64,000 nt of DNA, taken from Paenibacillus sp. cl123. Its GTDB lineage: Bacteria > Bacillota > Bacilli > Paenibacillales > NBRC-103111. Below are positions 61,303-64,000 of this stretch, piece by piece. Positions within the stretch are counted from its first letter, which is position 1. Every line of letters starts with the position of its first letter. Location of the stretch: contig NZ_FMYY01000021.1 in NCBI RefSeq assembly GCF_900101595.1, positions 1-64,000 on the forward strand. Reading direction: 5' to 3'. Under the pieces are notes generated by a model. The model had not been told where the DNA came from, did not search any database, and saw only the letters and a program-made list of their open reading frames with translations. The translations under genes were made by a program, and so were the position numbers.

Positions 61303-62919
61303 TCACGCCTCCGGATGGTAGCTTTCCCGAAACTCCGACGGCGTCATCCCTGTCGTGCGCTTGAACGTTTCGCTGAAATATCTGCGCTCCTCATATCCGA
61401 CCGCCGCGGCCACATCCTGAACGGGCATGCCGCCGATCAGCAGCGATTTCGCCTTCTGCATGCGCTCCGACGTGACGTATTGCGTCAGCGTCATCCCCAT
61501 CACCTTCTTGAACAAGCTGGAATAATAGCTGACGCTCAAGTGAACGGAGGCTGCGCATTCGCCGACCGTCAAATCCTGCTCCAGCCTGCCGCTCACATAC
61601 TCCAGCGATTTGTAGATGATCCGCTGCCCCTCGGACAACGTATTTCGCCGCACCAGCTCTCCGCCTTCCCGGCATAAGGCCGCAAGCATATGCTCCAGCC
61701 CCGAAGTGGCTGCGCCCGAGCCGCCTACTGCTTCTTTGTACGCTTGGATGAGCGGCTGCAGCTCGCCCAGCGCCACAAGCTCGTACAAGGTGCGGATGAT
61801 GGAAGCGGCCAGCTCCTCGAAATGGCTGAGCAAATAATCCGGATGCGGACGCGGCTCTTGCTTGTGCAGCTCCGCGGACATCTGCATGAGCAGCTCCGCC
61901 GCGCGCTCGCCGTTGCCCGCACGGAGAGCCAGCAGCACCTCTTCCTTGCCTTCCAGCGCGACCGGCGACTGTTTGTCCGAGCGGGGGAGCTCATCATAAC
62001 CGATCGCACCGTTGCCCTCCGTAAACAAATGATAGGCCAAAGCGCGGTCCGCCTGCCTGTACGAGTCCGGCAGCTCGGCGACCGATTCCGCTCTGCCGCC
62101 GACCCCGACAGACACCGTAAACTTGGTGAACGCCTCAATGTTTCGGCAGCAGTTCTCCGCGATCCGCGTTGCCGTAAGCTCGGCCGGCACGTTCAATATG
62201 GCGACGAAGCGGTTCTCCTTCGAGCGAAAAAACACGCACCGGGCATGCTGCCGGATCGTCTCCTCGGCAATATTTTGCAGGGAGAAGCGGATCAGCTCGA
62301 TCTCATGGATGGACAGCTCGGCGACCCGCTCGTGAAATCCGTCGATCTCCAGCAGCATGACGATAAGATCATGGGGGTCGATGTCCATCTTCAGAAACGC
62401 CCAGCGCTGGGAAGCTTGCTCCCAAGGCGTGCGATGATGTACAAGCAGCGACATGTATTCCTGCCGGAGCAGAGGCATGCTCTCCCGCAGCTTGATCTCC
62501 ATCCCTTGAATGTTCAGCAGCTCGGCCTGCTCCTGCTTGATTTGCAGCATGGCCTTGCGCACCGCCTCCACGATGTCCTCTTCGGTAAACGGCTTCACGA
62601 CGTAATCGAACGCCCCGAGCTGAACCGCCTGCTTCGCATAATCGAAGTCGGTGTAGCTGCTGATAAGAATAACCTTGCAGGCGTGGCTGAGCTCCAGCAG
62701 CTTGCGAAGCATCGTCAGCCCGTCCATCCGCGGCATCCGGATATCCGTAATGACGATGTCGGGCTTCACCCTCGCCACCAGCTCAAGCCCGTCCTCTCCA
62801 TTCGAAGCGGTGCCGGCCACCTCAATGCCCTCGCTGGCCCAATCTATAGCCGTCAAGCCGTCAACGACACTGCGGATATCGTCGATGACGCATACTGTAA
62901 TCTTGTCTTGCCCGAGCAT
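61303..62919 (-). CDS. YesN-like response regulator (receiver + AraC HTH)
   Basis: 538 residues. Receiver 1-125 with Asp13/Asp14, phospho-acceptor Asp59 (ITDIRMPRMDG), Ser87 and Lys109. A long middle region (~140-420) has weak cyclase-like spelling (DPHDLIVMLLEIDGF, FTVSVGVGGRAESV). The AraC HTH pair is at the C-terminus (SVHLSVSYYSSLFKKVMGM, ERRYFSETFKRTTGMTPSEF). GGAGGAGG lies before the ATG, and the kinase stop codon is one base upstream, so the pair is tightly coupled. Target genes lie outside or are unknown. Confidence 0.95.
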   Translation of the reverse strand: MLGQDKITVCVIDDIRSVVDGLTAIDWASEGIEVAGTASNGEDGLELVARVKPDIVITDIRMPRMDGLTMLRKLLELSHACKVILISSYTDFDYAKQAVQLGAFDYVVKPFTEEDIVEAVRKAMLQIKQEQAELLNIQGMEIKLRESMPLLRQEYMSLLVHHRTPWEQASQRWAFLKMDIDPHDLIVMLLEIDGFHERVAELSIHEIELIRFSLQNIAEETIRQHARCVFFRSKENRFVAILNVPAELTATRIAENCCRNIEAFTKFTVSVGVGGRAESVAELPDSYRQADRALAYHLFTEGNGAIGYDELPRSDKQSPVALEGKEEVLLALRAGNGERAAELLMQMSAELHKQEPRPHPDYLLSHFEELAASIIRTLYELVALGELQPLIQAYKEAVGGSGAATSGLEHMLAALCREGGELVRRNTLSEGQRIIYKSLEYVSGRLEQDLTVGECAASVHLSVSYYSSLFKKVMGMTLTQYVTSERMQKAKSLLIGGMPVQDVAAAVGYEERRYFSETFKRTTGMTPSEFRESYHPEA

Positions 62920-62920
62920 C

Positions 62921-64000
62921 CTAGAGCACCTCCTCCAACGGTATCGTAATCGTGGCCGTTACACCCTCTCCCTCGGCCCCTTCCAGGCTCAGTCCGGCCC
63001 GGTCGCCGTAATACAGCTCCAGCCGTCTCCTCAGATTGCCGATCGCATACCCGCTTCCCGCGCCGCGCCGCTCTCCCGTCGCTTTAGCGTCTGCCTGAGC
63101 CGACGGGGCCTTTGGCATACCCGCCCCGTTATCGATGACCTGAATGCAGCAGCTCTGCCCTTCCGGCGACTTGAAGGCGCGAATCCTGATGACGCCTCCG
63201 CCGTCCATCTGATCGAAGCCATGCACAATGCTGTTCTCGACGAGCGGCTGCAGCATAATGCGGGGAACGGCAAGCTCCCGCAGCTCATCGTCAGCCTCGA
63301 TAGCATACGTAAACAACTGCTCGTAGCAGAATGTTTGCAGCTCCAGATATTGGCGGACATGCTGCAGCTCCTTGTCCAGCGTCGTCATCTCCTGTCCTTT
63401 ATTAAGTCCAAGCTGAAACAGTCTGGATAAGGCGACGACCATCTTCTGCGAAGGCTCCACCTGATGCAGCTTCAGCTTCCAGTAGATCGTATTGAGCGTA
63501 TTGTACAGAAAATGCGGGTCCATCTGCGCCGACAGCGCTTTGATTTCCGTCGCCCGCTTATTCGTCTCGGCTTCCTTCACCTCATCGATCAGCTTCACAA
63601 TCTGCTCCAGCATCCGGTTGAACCGGAAGCCTACCTGCGCCAGCTCGTCATTGCTTTTGCTCTCGAAGCGGGCCGCCAGGTCGTTCAGCTCAACGCGCTT
63701 CATGACCTGCTGAAGCCCTCTGAGCGGCAAAAGCAAATAGCGGGTAAACGCGCCCGACACCAGGACCGTGAGCAAAAAACAGCCGGCGGTAATCGCGGCG
63801 ATGATCCATTTGACATAGATCAGCTCCTTCAGCACATGATCCTTGGACTGAATGGCGACGACGGACCAATCGTTTAGGCCCAGACGCGCATAATTGAACA
63901 AATAAGCTTTCCCGTTCAGCTTATCGGGCGTATAGCCTGTCGGGCGCTCGTCCACAATCGAACCGAGCGCCCCGCTGGCAACGGCTTGGCCGATCAGCGC
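62921..64000 (-). CDS. YesM-like sensor histidine kinase (partial, 5' end beyond window)
   Basis: The frame is open to base 64000 (ALIGQAVASGALGSIVDERP precedes the first in-frame Met), so the N-terminus is missing. What is present: the end of an extracellular sensor (NDWSVVAIQSKDH), a membrane helix (WIIAAITAGCFLLTVLVSG), a HAMP region (RGLQQVMKRVELNDLAARFE), phospho-acceptor motif MDPHFLYNTLNTIYW, and ATP-binding motifs LVENSIVHGF, DNGAGMP and GSGYAIGNLRRRLELYYG. Paired with the response regulator that follows. Signal unknown. Confidence 0.95.
   Translation of the reverse strand, partial: ALIGQAVASGALGSIVDERPTGYTPDKLNGKAYLFNYARLGLNDWSVVAIQSKDHVLKELIYVKWIIAAITAGCFLLTVLVSGAFTRYLLLPLRGLQQVMKRVELNDLAARFESKSNDELAQVGFRFNRMLEQIVKLIDEVKEAETNKRATEIKALSAQMDPHFLYNTLNTIYWKLKLHQVEPSQKMVVALSRLFQLGLNKGQEMTTLDKELQHVRQYLELQTFCYEQLFTYAIEADDELRELAVPRIMLQPLVENSIVHGFDQMDGGGVIRIRAFKSPEGQSCCIQVIDNGAGMPKAPSAQADAKATGERRGAGSGYAIGNLRRRLELYYGDRAGLSLEGAEGEGVTATITIPLEEVL

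Overview
The window looks like a chromosome segment from a Gram-positive spore-former of the Paenibacillus group. This rests on strong AGGAGG-type ribosome sites, Rho-independent terminators, many AraC-type regulators, YesM/YesN-like two-component pairs, an SLH-anchored surface protein, and close resemblance (from memory) of two enzymes to the xanthan/uronate enzymes of Bacillus sp. GL1. No tool was run. All family calls come from reading the sequence, and GC statements are by eye.

Layout. 1-506 is the tail of a PL8-type polysaccharide lyase that enters from the left. 0.7-3.2 kb is a class A penicillin-binding protein, followed by decayed fragments (a GrpB relic) and a GNAT. 4.35-6.5 kb is an AraC regulator divergent from a GH88 unsaturated glucuronyl hydrolase. 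6.7-10.7 kb holds a COG0523/CobW metal GTPase with Zur-like sites and a hairpin in its leader, a YvbH-like PH protein, a YhhQ-type queuosine-precursor transporter behind a preQ1-I riboswitch, and a CBO0543-like membrane protein. 10.7-17.5 kb holds an aldo/keto reductase, tRNA-Lys(CUU), a LuxR fragment, a 1017-residue transporter/HEAT/cNMP fusion, a GNAT, an AT-rich islet with an XRE fragment, and a YisP-like protein.

17.9-27.4 kb (minus strand) is a lower-GC polysaccharide locus: membrane AraC regulator, two LplB/LplC-like permeases, LplA-like lipoprotein, and a secreted PL8 lyase. With the GH88 enzyme this gives a plausible route: extracellular lyase, oligosaccharide import, then removal of the unsaturated uronate in the cytoplasm. 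27.4-31.7 kb has AraC, an ADP-ribosylglycohydrolase-fold protein, a divergent AraC and a YjcZ-like peptide. 31.8-37.4 kb is a Fur-controlled siderophore uptake cluster (binding lipoprotein, two FecCD permeases, nitroreductase, Btr-like regulator) with two perfect 7-1-7 Fur boxes and no ATPase gene. 37.6-40.0 kb is a Rieske protein, an amidohydrolase and an AraC.

41.7-53.0 kb (minus) is a fructan locus: sugar-binding lipoprotein, histidine kinase, response regulator, surface GH32 levanase-like lipoprotein, two permeases, fructokinase and cytoplasmic GH32. 53.5-58.4 kb is a 1638-residue SLH-anchored glycosidase-like protein. 59.5-60.5 kb is a secreted beta-rich protein. 60.58-61.04 kb is a nine-unit 52-bp tandem repeat. 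61.3 kb to the end is a second kinase/regulator pair, with the kinase cut by the window edge.

No CRISPR array, intact insertion sequence, prophage or defence island was seen. The observations judged most worth following are the preQ1 riboswitch, the 52-bp repeat array, the transporter/HEAT/cNMP fusion, the triplicated modules of the SLH protein, the terminator-bearing CobW leader, and the two PL8 paralogues with exchanged C-terminal modules.
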